A stretch of DNA of 51,907 nt from Candidatus Wolframiiraptor gerlachensis. Its GTDB lineage: Archaea > Thermoproteota > Nitrososphaeria_A > Caldarchaeales > Wolframiiraptoraceae. This document shows, one piece after another, positions 22,865 through 32,053 of this stretch (the stretch's first letter is position 1; every line of letters begins with the position of its first letter). The DNA lies in assembly GCA_021323375.2 (NCBI GenBank), contig JAJPCT020000002.1, positions 1 through 51,907 of the forward strand, in the 5' to 3' direction. Below the pieces are notes generated by a model. The model made no database searches, was not told the origin of the DNA, and was given only the letters and a program-made list of their open reading frames with translations. Position numbers and translations under genes: made by a program.

Positions 22865-24811
22865 GTGAGGAAGTGTGGGAAGGCGCGGCCCGCCTCGCTG
22901 GGCCCCCTGGAGGAGCTCGAGAGCTACGTCCCCAAGGACTGGTGGAAGCATATTTTTGACTCCTTCTATCTTAAGACAGATGGGGATGTCGTGGATGACC
23001 TAGATATCACGAGAAAGGAAGTTGACATGATAGTCGAGCTCCTAGGGCTGAGGCCGGAGGATAGGATACTGGATCTATGCTGTGGCCATGGAAGGCATTC
23101 CCTAGAGCTGGCTAGAAGAGGCTTCCTGAACGTCGAGGGGCTCGATATCTCGCATTACCTGATTAGGAGGGCTAGGGCCCAGGCAAAGAAGGAGGGCCTG
23201 AGGGTTAGGTTCAGGGTGGGGGATGCGAGAAAGCTTCCCTATCCACCGGACTCCTTCGACGCCGTGATACTGATGGGGAATAGCTTCGGCTACTTCGATA
23301 CGCCGAGCGAGGATCTGAGGGTCTTGAGGGAGGTTATCCGGGTCCTAAAGCCGGGGGGCAAGATCCTCATAGACGTCGCGGATGGCGACTATCTCAGGCA
23401 GACCTATCAGAAGAGGTCTTGGGAGTGGATTGATAAGAGGCTCTTCGTATGCAGGGAGAGGTCGCTATCCTCAGACAAGCAGAGGTTGATAACGCGCGAG
23501 ATAATAACCGACGTTAACAGGGGGGTTGTGACCGAGAGGTTTTATGCTGTGAGGCTTTATAACAGGGAGCGCCTCGAGGTCCTTCTAAGGAGTGCGGGAT
23601 TCGGCGATATAACCTTCCATGGAAGCCTCTCACCCGAGTCGAAGAAGGCCCAGGATCTCGGGATGATGGAGAGGAGGATCGTGGTGACTGCTATGGCTAA
23701 GAAGCCATGGTCTTCGGCTTGGAAGAGAGTTAACCACTCTAAGCTGGTGGTCGCTGTTCTGCTGGGAGACCCCTCCAAGAGGGATCCGGTGAAGCCGGGC
23801 GGCATATTCGACGACGATGATATCTACACGATTAATGAGCTGATGAGGGCCCTCAGCAAGCTGGAAGAGTATGAGTTCATCTACCTATTTAATCATGATG
23901 CGCTTATTCAAGATCTGATCAAGCTTAAGCCGAAGATAGATTTCGTCTTTAACCTCTGTGATGAAGGCTTCGATAACGATCCTAGGAAGGAGCTTCACAT
24001 ACCAGCCCTGCTCGAGATGCTGAAAATACCCTATACTGGCGCTGGTCCACAGTGCTTGGCCCACTGCTATGATAAGTCGCTGGTTAGGGGTGTTGCGAGG
24101 GAGATGGGGATACCGGTTCCACGAGCAGTCTTCATCATGCCGGAGGACAAGTCCTTCAACATACCCTTCGGGTTCCCGGCGATAGTCAAGCCTAATTACG
24201 GCGATAGCAGCTTCGGCATAACCCAGAGGAGCGTCGTCTATAATGAGGAGCAGCTTATAGAGGCTGTATCCGAGCTGAGGGAGAAATTCGGATATGATAA
24301 GCCGATTCTTGTGGAGGAGTTCCTGACCGGCAAAGACCTAACCGTCGGCATAATAGGTAACCCGCCGGAGGATTATATTGTCCTCCCGATAACGGAGGAG
24401 GATTACTCGGTCCTGCCAGAGGGCCTGCCGCCGATATGCGGGTATGAGGCCAAGTGGCTCCCGGAGTCACCATACTGGAAGATCAGGTCTGTTCCAGCGG
24501 ATCTCCCCGAGGATACTAGGGAGTTCATAATAGAGAAGAGCCTCCAGCTATTCACAAGGCTTGAGTGCAGGGATTATGCGAGGTTTGATTGGAGGCTTGA
24601 TTCCGAGGGCTGCCCGAGGCTTCTCGAGGTCAATCCGAATCCGGGCTGGTGCTGGGATGGCCACTTAGCGAAGATGGCGAAGTATGCTGGGATGGATTAC
24701 TCGGATATGCTCCGCGCTATCCTCAAGGCGGCTGAGAAGAGGCTCGGGATACAGCCGAGGGCTAGAGTTGAGGTCCCCGCTGCTAGCGATGCCTCCCAGA
24801 ATCAGCTATGA
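22865..24811 (+). CDS. SAM-dependent methyltransferase fused to D-Ala-D-Ala-ligase-like ATP-grasp enzyme
   Basis: About 648 aa. The N-terminal half is a class I methyltransferase: motif I ILDLCCGHGRHSLELARRG, then FDAVILMGNSFGYF and VIRVLKPGGKILIDVA. After VTAMAKKPWSSAWKRV begins an ATP-grasp ligase of the D-Ala-D-Ala type: NLCDEGFDND, GIPVPRAVFIM, FPAIVKPNYGDSSFGI with the ATP lysine, LVEEFLTGKDLTVGI and the metal site ARFDWR...LLEVNPNPG. Archaea lack murein, so the ligase must make another peptide-like bond, perhaps on a substrate or product of the methylase. GTG 22865 follows a possible TATA (TTTATATCC, about 22769); the frame also opens at TTG 22715, but that leader looks non-coding. Confidence 0.85.
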   Translation: MRKCGKARPASLGPLEELESYVPKDWWKHIFDSFYLKTDGDVVDDLDITRKEVDMIVELLGLRPEDRILDLCCGHGRHSLELARRGFLNVEGLDISHYLIRRARAQAKKEGLRVRFRVGDARKLPYPPDSFDAVILMGNSFGYFDTPSEDLRVLREVIRVLKPGGKILIDVADGDYLRQTYQKRSWEWIDKRLFVCRERSLSSDKQRLITREIITDVNRGVVTERFYAVRLYNRERLEVLLRSAGFGDITFHGSLSPESKKAQDLGMMERRIVVTAMAKKPWSSAWKRVNHSKLVVAVLLGDPSKRDPVKPGGIFDDDDIYTINELMRALSKLEEYEFIYLFNHDALIQDLIKLKPKIDFVFNLCDEGFDNDPRKELHIPALLEMLKIPYTGAGPQCLAHCYDKSLVRGVAREMGIPVPRAVFIMPEDKSFNIPFGFPAIVKPNYGDSSFGITQRSVVYNEEQLIEAVSELREKFGYDKPILVEEFLTGKDLTVGIIGNPPEDYIVLPITEEDYSVLPEGLPPICGYEAKWLPESPYWKIRSVPADLPEDTREFIIEKSLQLFTRLECRDYARFDWRLDSEGCPRLLEVNPNPGWCWDGHLAKMAKYAGMDYSDMLRAILKAAEKRLGIQPRARVEVPAASDASQNQL

Positions 24812-24820
24812 GGCCTCCTT

Positions 24821-26113
24821 TCACTCGAATAATTCTGAGACGGCCTTCTCGAACTCCCCCAAAACTTTCTCCAATTCTATTGTTTGGAGGACGCCATCCC
24901 TGACTATTATCCTGCCATCCACGATGACGTCTCTCACATCGGATCCGGAGCCGCAGTATGTTAGTGCGGTGTACGGATCTCTTATCGGCCGATATCTCAC
25001 CTTCCGGGTGTTTATCACGACTATGTCAGCTCTCTTGCCGACCTCGATGCTGCCGATCATGTGGTCTAGGTTTAGGGCCTCCGCGCCGCCCCTAGTAGCC
25101 ATCCTAGCCGCGTTCCTCGCGGGCAGGCTGCTCGGATCCATATACTTGAGCTTCTGGAGTAGGGATGCTATCTTCATATCCTGTATTATGTCGAGGGTGT
25201 TGTTGCTTCCAGGCCCATCGGTCCCGAGCCCAACCCTTATCCCCATCCTCATCATCTCCTCTATTCTCGCGGCGCCGGATGCGAGCTTCATGTTCGAGAC
25301 GGGATTGTGGGCAACGGCAACATTCCTCTCCCTGATTATCCTAAGATCCTCATCATTCAAGTATATCGCGTGGGCTATAAGGACATCTTTCTTCAGGAAT
25401 CCTATCTCGTCTAGAGCCTTGATGGGCGTCTTCCCATGAGCCTTCACGAACTCATCTACTGGGGGTTTCGTCTCCGCCAAATGTATGTGTATCCCGACGC
25501 CGAGCCTATCAGCCTCCTCCCTCACCCTACGCAGAAACTCTAGGCTGCAGGAGTATTCTGCATGAGGCCCGAGCGCCGCCCAGATCATCCCCCTCCATCT
25601 ATGATATCTCCTCGCGAACTCTGTGCCCTTTCTCAATATCTCCTCCGAGGCCCGGTCGCTGAATAGCTCGACCAACCCTTCTGAAAGCACTCCCCTTATC
25701 CCGACCTCGACAGCGGCCTCCGCGACCTGATCCATGTAGAAGTACATGTCATTGAAGCATGTTACACCGTTAAGGGCCATCTCCGCCGCAGCGACCAGCG
25801 CGCCGATCCTTACGTGCTCGGGCTTGAGCCTTGCTTCAACAGGCCAGACATACTCCTTAAGCCACTTCTCGAGAGGCTGATCCTCGAAGGCGTTTCTGAA
25901 GAGCGTCATTGGCGAGTGGGTGTGGCAGTTCACGAAGCCCGGCGTAACAATGCATCCCCGGGCATCAATCTCCTCCTCGCCGCGAATCTCATCCCTTCCA
26001 ACATAGCGTATCTCGCCATCCTCAATTCCTATGGAGCCAGGGCTAAAGACCCTCATTTCATCATCCATGGTCAGGATTATGCCGTTCCTCACGGCAACCT
26101 CATACTTCTCCAT
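24821..26113 (-). CDS. mtaD: 5'-methylthioadenosine / S-adenosylhomocysteine deaminase family amidohydrolase
   Basis: 430 aa. The metal ligands of the amidohydrolase barrel are present: VNCHTHSPMTLFRNAFED, the IHIHLAETK strand, LIAHAIYLNDED and GLGTDGPGSNNTLD. These patterns are closer to MTA/SAH deaminases than to atrazine-type chlorohydrolases. It would convert SAH to S-inosylhomocysteine. It converges on the methyltransferase fusion with a nine-base gap, so an SAH consumer lies beside an SAH producer. A TATA-like AAATTTATC lies about 30 bases before ATG 26113. Confidence 0.86.
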   Translation of the reverse strand: MEKYEVAVRNGIILTMDDEMRVFSPGSIGIEDGEIRYVGRDEIRGEEEIDARGCIVTPGFVNCHTHSPMTLFRNAFEDQPLEKWLKEYVWPVEARLKPEHVRIGALVAAAEMALNGVTCFNDMYFYMDQVAEAAVEVGIRGVLSEGLVELFSDRASEEILRKGTEFARRYHRWRGMIWAALGPHAEYSCSLEFLRRVREEADRLGVGIHIHLAETKPPVDEFVKAHGKTPIKALDEIGFLKKDVLIAHAIYLNDEDLRIIRERNVAVAHNPVSNMKLASGAARIEEMMRMGIRVGLGTDGPGSNNTLDIIQDMKIASLLQKLKYMDPSSLPARNAARMATRGGAEALNLDHMIGSIEVGKRADIVVINTRKVRYRPIRDPYTALTYCGSGSDVRDVIVDGRIIVRDGVLQTIELEKVLGEFEKAVSELFE

Positions 26114-26302
26114 AGTCGGTGGATGAGCTTATGAGAGGCTGGAGATAAATTTTGTGAATCTTGAATAGTTTTTTGATCCTTAGGGTGGTCAGCCTGCCCG
26201 TCGCGTATCACGGATCAACCTGGACGTTGCTCATCATCCCAGATTTATTGTGGAGAGCGGTATATTAAATGGTTTACCGCAAGCCTATCTGGTGGATGGG
26301 GT
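26114..26302. other. Divergent promoter spacer
   Basis: 189 bases. It holds the mtaD promoter on the minus strand (about 26143-26151) and GTATATTAAATGG (26258-26270), a TATA box for the small finger gene on the plus strand. The middle has moderately high GC and no RNA gene that I can recognise. Confidence 0.4.
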
Positions 26303-26434
26303 ATGCCGGTCTCGCTCATAATCAGCTGTGGATGCGGGTTTAAGACGACAAGCCTCGAGGAGGCTGAGGAGCACGCTAAACAGACAAGGCATGTTCTGAG
26401 GATTCAGGGATCTGTTACGCCATATTCCAAGTAG
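26303..26434 (+). CDS. Single C2H2-type zinc-finger miniprotein
   Basis: 43 aa. The core ISCGCGFKTTSLEEAEEHA, then KQTRHVLRIQG, places C-x-C before H-x4-H, the pattern of small archaeal fingers with a helix after a CxC knuckle. ATG 26303 is preceded by GGTGGATGGGGT. A TATA box lies about 35 bases upstream. The next gene (Ogg) begins within 20 bases, so they form an operon; a DNA-binding accessory role in repair is possible but unproven. Confidence 0.65.
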   Translation: MPVSLIISCGCGFKTTSLEEAEEHAKQTRHVLRIQGSVTPYSK

Positions 26435-26441
26435 TCTTTCC

Positions 26442-27089
26442 TTGGTGGGCTTGTTGGCGCTCGAGGATCTTGCTAGAGATCTGGAGAAGTTGATGGCGAG
26501 GGAAGATGTGAGGCGGGTCGTCGAGTCTAGGATCAAGTCGTTCAAGGAGGCTCTCTCAAGGCCGGCTGAGGACGTGTTCAGGGAGATCGTCTTCTGCATT
26601 CTCGCCGCGAACTTCACGGCATTGGGAAGCCTCAGGATCGTGGGGGAGCTTGGTGATAGGCTGATGAGCCTTAGCGTGGAGGAGCTCGCCGAGGAGCTGA
26701 GGAGGCTGGGCCACAGATTCCCTGAGGCGCGCGCGAGATACATCATTGAGGCGAGGATGAAGTTGCCCATGATATTTGAGGCTCTCAGATCGGGCCGGGG
26801 CGAACATGAGCTTAGAGACTGGCTCGTAGAGAATATTCGCGGTCTCGGGATGAAAGAGGCAAGCCACCTTCTCAGAAATCTAGGATACCAGGATGTGGCG
26901 ATAATAGACTTCCACGTGCTCAAGGTGTTGAAGAGATATGGCGTGATAGGCGAGTTCAAGTCCCTCACGAGAAGGCGATATCTCGAGATCGAGAATATCT
27001 TGAGAGGGCTGGCGAGGAGACTTGGCCTGAGCTTAGCTGAGCTTGACCTCTACCTCTGGTACATGGATACGGGGAAGATCCTGAAATGA
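26442..27089 (+). CDS. ogg: N-glycosylase/DNA lyase (8-oxoguanine DNA glycosylase, Ogg2 type)
   Basis: About 211-215 aa, all helical. The helix-hairpin-helix and catalytic region reads NIRGLGMKEASHLLRNLGY, then VAIIDFHVLKVLKRYG, with the Lys of MKEASH and the Asp of IIDFH as the bifunctional glycosylase pair; the C-terminus LYLWYMDTGKILK is typical of Ogg2. It excises 8-oxoguanine and nicks the abasic site. The start is uncertain among TTG 26442, GTG 26445 and TTG 26454; GGTGGGC upstream favours the last. The neighbouring ogt on the opposite strand is also a damage-reversal gene. Confidence 0.87.
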   Translation: MVGLLALEDLARDLEKLMAREDVRRVVESRIKSFKEALSRPAEDVFREIVFCILAANFTALGSLRIVGELGDRLMSLSVEELAEELRRLGHRFPEARARYIIEARMKLPMIFEALRSGRGEHELRDWLVENIRGLGMKEASHLLRNLGYQDVAIIDFHVLKVLKRYGVIGEFKSLTRRRYLEIENILRGLARRLGLSLAELDLYLWYMDTGKILK

Positions 27090-27092
27090 AGT

Positions 27093-27596
27093 TCATCTCC
27101 CCGGGAGCGCTCCCTCGAGCCTTAGAAGATATTCCCTAACCTTTTTGCTGAAGCCGCCTCCAGCTATCCTGCCATCCTTTCTCAAGACCCTATGACATGG
27201 GATTATTATCGCGATCGGGTTTCTCGCCAAGGCGTTAGCGACAGCCCTCCAAGCCCTCGGCCTACCAACCTCACCCGCAACCCAGCTATAGCTCCGGGTC
27301 TCGCCATACGGTATCTCTCTAACCTTTAGCAGAACCCTCCTCTCAAACTCCGGGCGCTCAAGCCTAAATGGATAATCGAAGACAACACACTCTCCAGAGA
27401 GATAGGCCCTAAGATCTTGGATAAGCTCTTGGAACTCGCCGAGATCAAGCCTTGGACGAGGATGATATGTGCCAACTTCATTCTCCAGATGTCTCAATCT
27501 CCTATAAAACCCAACCCTAACAAGCTCATCGCCAACCTTCACAAACCCTATTATGAAAAAGCCCACCTCTAAATACCCATAATACGCCTCGGTCAT
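27093..27596 (-). CDS. ogt: Methylated-DNA--protein-cysteine methyltransferase
   Basis: 167 aa from ATG 27596. The acceptor cysteine sits in IPCHRVL, followed by GRIAGGGFSKKVREYLLRLE. The DNA-binding helix region VLLKVREIPYGETRSYSWVA is conserved. It removes alkyl groups from O6-alkylguanine and is used up in the reaction. A TATA-like TATCAGATATTAATG lies upstream of ATG 27596; the frame opens at 27638, but that would overlap the promoter of the divergent phosphorylase. The gene converges with ogg, the stops being four bases apart. Confidence 0.9.
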   Translation of the reverse strand: MTEAYYGYLEVGFFIIGFVKVGDELVRVGFYRRLRHLENEVGTYHPRPRLDLGEFQELIQDLRAYLSGECVVFDYPFRLERPEFERRVLLKVREIPYGETRSYSWVAGEVGRPRAWRAVANALARNPIAIIIPCHRVLRKDGRIAGGGFSKKVREYLLRLEGALPGR

Positions 27597-27648
27597 TTCT
27601 ATGCGGGCAGCCAACATTAATATCTGATAAGTGTTCAAGTCTTTTTCG

Positions 27649-28380
27649 ATGGTTATGGGTGGTCCTTATCATATTCTTGCTAAGCCTGGTGAGGTCGCTG
27701 AGAGGGTTATAGCTGTTGGCGATCCCGCGAGAGTGGAGCAGGTCTCGAGGCTCCTCGATAATGCGAGGCCTGTGAATCTTCATCGTGGATTCCCGGTGTA
27801 TACGGGTGAGTATTGTGGTGTCAGGGTCTCGGTGGCTTGTCATGGTATTGGCGGCCCATCATCCGCGATAGCCTTCGAGGAGCTAATAATGCTCGGGGCG
27901 AAGGTGATCGTGAGGCTGGGGACTGCGGGCGGTCTTCTACCAGACATGGAGCCTGGAGAGCTCGTTATACCAGATGCTGTTGCCAGCCTCTCCACATATG
28001 GTGTTCTAGCAACATATGCTCCCGGGATTCACCTTCCGCTAGCGCCGAACTATGAGGTCTTGGAGGCCCTTGTCCAGGAGGCGAGGAGGAGTGGCGCGAG
28101 CTTCCGGATCGGGGCTGTGGTCTCTAATGATGCATTCTACGCTGAGAGTCATGAGTTTGCGATGGAGTGGGCCAAGAAAGGGGTTATAGCGATAGAGATG
28201 GAGTGTGCTGCTCTATTCGGCGTTTCGAGGATGAGGGGGATAAAGTCGGGCGCCCTCCTCATTCTAAGCAATAACGTGGTGCGGGAGACGCCTATACTGA
28301 CGGCGGATAAGCTCGAGGATAGCGTCAGGAAAGCCGCGAAGATAGTCCTTGAGGCCTTGCGAAAGATCGAAATGAAGTAG
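27649..28380 (+). CDS. Purine/uridine nucleoside phosphorylase (NP-I family)
   Basis: About 243 aa. The NP-I hallmarks are AERVIAVGDPARVEQVSRLL (phosphate site), VRLGTAGGL and IEMECAALFGVSRMRG, in which EME binds the ribose. Archaeal members accept 5'-methylthioadenosine, adenosine, inosine or uridine; sequence alone does not decide. Proximity to mtaD hints at salvage of SAM by-products. ATG 27649 is chosen over 27631 because it follows a plausible promoter with almost no leader. It converges with valS, the stops being two bases apart. Confidence 0.86.
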   Translation: MVMGGPYHILAKPGEVAERVIAVGDPARVEQVSRLLDNARPVNLHRGFPVYTGEYCGVRVSVACHGIGGPSSAIAFEELIMLGAKVIVRLGTAGGLLPDMEPGELVIPDAVASLSTYGVLATYAPGIHLPLAPNYEVLEALVQEARRSGASFRIGAVVSNDAFYAESHEFAMEWAKKGVIAIEMECAALFGVSRMRGIKSGALLILSNNVVRETPILTADKLEDSVRKAAKIVLEALRKIEMK

Positions 28381-28381
28381 G

Positions 28382-30712
28382 CTAGCGTCCTACAATATTA
28401 TGCATCGCGACTAGGTCTTTCTTGAAGGGCCTAAGCTCCCTCGGTATCTCGACCTCTATTGGATCCCTCAGCGATAACCCTCTCTCCTTCTTCATCCTCC
28501 AGACCATTGAGTTGAACTCTATTATCGCGTCAGTGTACTTCGTGTATGCTCGGCTCCACCTCACTCTCGGGAACCTCTCGAGGTGGATGCTCTTCTTAGA
28601 GTACAGCTTTCTCCAGATATAGTCGGTGATGAATGGTGTGATCGGCGCTAGCAGGAGGAGAATGGTCCTGAGAACCTCATGAAGCGTATACCATGCAGCC
28701 TTTTGCTCGCTCTTCGAGAAGCCCCTGCCATAAGCCCTTTGCTTCGACATCTCGATATAGTGGTCGGCGAATATATTCCAAGTGAAGTTCCTTATCGCGG
28801 TTGCTGGTATGAAGAAGTTGAAGTCGCGGTATCCCTCATAGCACTTACGGGCTGTTTCTGCGAGCTCGGCGAGAATCCACCTGTCTGTCGGCATGAGCGC
28901 CGCCCTCCTAGGCCTCGGGAATAGCGAGACATATCTCGCGATGTTGAGGAACTTCGTTATGAACTTCCCCGCATTTGCTATCCTCTCCTCAGAGATCCTG
29001 AAATCCTCTCCTAGGCTCGACTCCTGAGCGCACCAGAACCTGAACCTGTCTGCTCCATATTTTTCGATTATTGGCGCCGGGTCTATCACGTTCCCCTTGC
29101 TCTTGCTCATCTTCTCCCCCTTCTCGTCAAGCCCTGTCCCGCTTATCCAGACGTGCTTAAAGGGCATCTTGCCCGTGAGCTGATAGCATCGGAGAACCGT
29201 GTAATAGAGCCAGGTCCTTACGATGTCCTTGCCCTGAGGCCTGATCGCGACCGGGTAAGCCCTCCTGAAGAAGCGCTCATCACGACCATACTTTGTTATG
29301 AAGAGCGGCGAGATGCTCGAGTCCATCCAGGTGTCGAAAGTCCTTGTCTCGCCGATGAACCTGTCATGGCCGCATTTCCTGCATTTCTTGAATGGTGGAT
29401 TCTCGGCCCATGGGCGATAATACCTGCCGGGCGGCGGTAGATGGGGCTCGCCACACCTCTCGCAATACCAGATCGGTATCTCAGTCCCATAGTATCTCCG
29501 CCTACTAATCGGCCAGTCTATCCGAAGCGAGTCTATCCAGTCTATGAGAAGCCTTCTATGCCGCTCCGGATGAAACTTCATGGTCGCAGACTTCTCCTTC
29601 AAAATCTCGGCGAACTCGAGCTGCTTCAGATAATAATCCTCCATGGGTATGATCTCGATCGGCGTCTTGCTCCTTTCGCAGACCGGGGTCCTATGCATTA
29701 TCTCCTCAATCTTCACGATCAGCCCCATCTCCTTGAGATCCCTGATTATCGCCTCTCTAGCCTCCTCGATCCTCATACCAGCATACTTGCCAGCCGCCTC
29801 TGTCATCCTTCCCTCCTGATTTATCGCGACTATCTCCTTGAGCCCAAGCTCCCTGAATAGAAGCACATCCGTATAGTCTCCATAGCTGCAGATCATTACG
29901 GCGCCGGTCCCGAATTCCGGCCTAGCAGCTGGATGCGGTATAATCTCGACACTCCTCCTGTATATCGGTACGATCGCATGCTTCCAATGGAGGTGAGTAT
30001 ACCTCTCATCACTCGGGTTCACTATCACGGCTTGGCATGCTGCTAGGAGCTCCGGTCTCGTGGTCGCTATTATCAGGTCGCTTCCATCCTCCTCGACCCT
30101 GAACTTGATGTAGACTAGCTTCGCAGGCCTCTCCTCATACTCTATCTCAGCATCAGCTATCGTTGTCCCGCACTCCCAGCAGTAGTTATTCGGCCTAGTG
30201 GCGGAGTAAATCAGCCCGCGATTCCAGAGCTCGATAAAGGTGGCTTGGGTAAGAGTTCTATACTCCTCGGAATCAGTCCTGTAATAGTTGTCGAAGTCTC
30301 CGCTAAGCCCCATCCGCTTCATCAATGCTATCATCTCGGCCTCGAGCTGATCTAAGGTCTCCCTGCAGAGCTCGAGGAACTTCTCCCTCGGCACATCTCT
30401 TATCGAGATACCCCTCACCTTCTCAGTATAGATCTCGACGGGCAGGCCATTTCTATCAATCCCTATAGGGAAGTAGACCTCATAGCCCATCATCCTAGCA
30501 GTCCTAGCAATCATGTCTATCTGGGAGTAGTGGGCGGCGGCTCCAATATGCCAAGGCCTTCCAGATGGATAGGGCGGAGGGGTATCAATAAGGAAGAGGG
30601 GCCTCCTACTCCTAGGATTAAACCTGTAAATCCCCTCCCTTCTCCAAAGCTCCAGAAGCTCCTCCTCAAGCTTTGGATTCCAATGCTTCTCAAGCTCGCT
30701 CGACATGAGCAT
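28382..30712 (-). CDS. valS: Valyl-tRNA synthetase
   Basis: About 776 aa. HIGH-like motif is RPWHIGAAAHYSQIDMIART, preceded by DTPPPYPSGRP, and the KMSKS loop is GEKMSKSKGNVIDP. The editing domain carries IIATTRPELLAACQAV. A zinc-binding CWECG and a CERCG...CRKCG set are visible. ATG 30712 is favoured because GGTGA lies five bases before it; GTG 30721 and ATG 30706 are alternatives. TTTATTTAAGAG at about 30732-30744 (plus coordinates) is its TATA box. The C-terminus ends soon after the anticodon-binding helical domain, as in compact archaeal ValRS. Confidence 0.95.
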   Translation of the reverse strand: MLMSSELEKHWNPKLEEELLELWRREGIYRFNPRSRRPLFLIDTPPPYPSGRPWHIGAAAHYSQIDMIARTARMMGYEVYFPIGIDRNGLPVEIYTEKVRGISIRDVPREKFLELCRETLDQLEAEMIALMKRMGLSGDFDNYYRTDSEEYRTLTQATFIELWNRGLIYSATRPNNYCWECGTTIADAEIEYEERPAKLVYIKFRVEEDGSDLIIATTRPELLAACQAVIVNPSDERYTHLHWKHAIVPIYRRSVEIIPHPAARPEFGTGAVMICSYGDYTDVLLFRELGLKEIVAINQEGRMTEAAGKYAGMRIEEAREAIIRDLKEMGLIVKIEEIMHRTPVCERSKTPIEIIPMEDYYLKQLEFAEILKEKSATMKFHPERHRRLLIDWIDSLRIDWPISRRRYYGTEIPIWYCERCGEPHLPPPGRYYRPWAENPPFKKCRKCGHDRFIGETRTFDTWMDSSISPLFITKYGRDERFFRRAYPVAIRPQGKDIVRTWLYYTVLRCYQLTGKMPFKHVWISGTGLDEKGEKMSKSKGNVIDPAPIIEKYGADRFRFWCAQESSLGEDFRISEERIANAGKFITKFLNIARYVSLFPRPRRAALMPTDRWILAELAETARKCYEGYRDFNFFIPATAIRNFTWNIFADHYIEMSKQRAYGRGFSKSEQKAAWYTLHEVLRTILLLLAPITPFITDYIWRKLYSKKSIHLERFPRVRWSRAYTKYTDAIIEFNSMVWRMKKERGLSLRDPIEVEIPRELRPFKKDLVAMHNIVGR

Positions 30713-30797
30713 CAACTTCACCTATCCAGCTCTTAAATAAACCTCTTAGTAAAGAGGGTATTAGAAAAGGAGTAAGGAAGGAAGTAGGGGAGGGAGT

Positions 30798-30889
30798 ATA
30801 TTTTGGTGTTCTGGGCTTTCTAGCCCTTCTCCTCTCATTTCATCGAGGAGCTTTCGGGGGGACCCTAGACACCCCACATCTATCTGCCG
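30798..30889 (-). ncRNA. Candidate right end / omega-RNA region of the TnpB element
   Basis: Directly after the tnpB stop the minus strand contains GGGGTGTCTAGGGTCCCC-type pairing (about 30850-30873) and a compact hairpin GGGCT-AGAA-AGCCC (30813-30826). TnpB guide RNAs normally overlap the 3' end of tnpB and run to the right end of the element, with the guide taken from the DNA beyond it. Position and structure fit, but the exact boundary and RNA are inference. Confidence 0.4.
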
Positions 30890-32053
30890 TTAGGCATCAA
30901 AAAGAGGTTTGGGGGTCCTCGCGTTTGCGCACTCCTCGTAGTAACACTTCGCCAGGTTCTTTACCGCTATCACGTCCCTATCCTTTTCCAAGCCGCATCT
31001 TTGGCATCTCCTGAGCCTGCACCCATTTGAGCTTAGATCCAGTTCACCTTCACACATCGGGCATAGGCTCGACGTATACGCTGGATCAACATACTTCACG
31101 TTAAGTCCATGAAGCCTCGCCTGATACTCCAATATCCACTGGAATTTTCTATAACCCCATCTATGCAACCGCCCATTAAGCTCTTTGGAATCCTTATCTT
31201 CCTTATAGATCTCGAGATCCTCCATCACGATTACAGTAGCCCCGATCTCAAGCGCCTTACCGATAATCTCCCTAGCCACTTTATAGTAGATCTCCCTGAT
31301 CCTTCGCCACTCTCGTCCTCTATACTTCTCCAGTAACCTTCTTCGCAGCCCCCTGCCGCGGATCCTTGTTTGAATTCGCCGACGCTTAAGGAAATATCGA
31401 GTCCTAATAATTCCCTCATTAGTCTCGAACCTCTCAACGAAATCATTGTTACCATAGACGATGACATTCTCGTTGACATCGACGGCGACAACCCTTGCAT
31501 CAGTGTTCGGCTCTGGTAACACGACCGTCTGGTAGAAGCTGACATTCAAGTAAAGACCATCATCCCTCAGCACCAGCCGCGCCTCGCCCATTTCCATTCT
31601 TTTGAACCTCTCGTGATACCTCCCATGAAGTAGCTTCAGCGTAACCCGCCTCCCGTTATGAACAGCTATCGAGACCATCCAGTTTTCGACATCAAGCCTA
31701 AATAAATCCTTGTGCAGCCATATTGTCCGCCCCTTAAACGTCGGCCTATCCTTCTCACACATCCCCAGCCTCTTCAACTCCATGAGGGACTTGTAGATAC
31801 TTGTGGCATGCCGGCAGGCGGTAAAAATATAATGCGATGGCAATGTCGGGTATCTCTGCCGCAGCTCCTGGTACTTTGCATGATACAATTCCACGAAACT
31901 CGTAATATGATTGCTTGCAGCGAGCTTGATGAGTTCATTCACGATCCTCCGATACTCATAGAATAGGCGGTATATCTCCGAGATCACTGATTCATCAACA
32001 TCCGCGAGATCCACCTTAAATCTCGCCGTAAGCGTTATCTTCTCCACGGGCAT
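30890..32053 (-). CDS. tnpB: TnpB, RNA-guided nuclease of an IS605-family element
   Basis: 387 aa. An N-terminal helix-turn-helix region (YEYRRIVNELIKLA) and wedge-like middle precede the RuvC core: VVAVDVNENVIV (Asp near 192), VIVMEDLEIYK (Glu) and EKDRDVIAVKNLA (Asp). A zinc ribbon CPMCEG...CQRCG is inserted between the last two. All three catalytic acids are present, so the nuclease appears intact. No TnpA (Y1 transposase) lies next to it, so it cannot move alone. ATG 32053 is chosen because GGAGGTGGAGTGAGG precedes it. It lies downstream of valS in a region bordered by decayed genes. Confidence 0.9.
   Translation of the reverse strand: MPVEKITLTARFKVDLADVDESVISEIYRLFYEYRRIVNELIKLAASNHITSFVELYHAKYQELRQRYPTLPSHYIFTACRHATSIYKSLMELKRLGMCEKDRPTFKGRTIWLHKDLFRLDVENWMVSIAVHNGRRVTLKLLHGRYHERFKRMEMGEARLVLRDDGLYLNVSFYQTVVLPEPNTDARVVAVDVNENVIVYGNNDFVERFETNEGIIRTRYFLKRRRIQTRIRGRGLRRRLLEKYRGREWRRIREIYYKVAREIIGKALEIGATVIVMEDLEIYKEDKDSKELNGRLHRWGYRKFQWILEYQARLHGLNVKYVDPAYTSSLCPMCEGELDLSSNGCRLRRCQRCGLEKDRDVIAVKNLAKCYYEECANARTPKPLFDA

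Noticed and set aside
22865..24811. Peptidoglycan D-Ala-D-Ala ligase as the function of the ATP-grasp half
   Set aside because: No murein gene is present and the host is archaeal; the fold similarity alone does not define the substrate.
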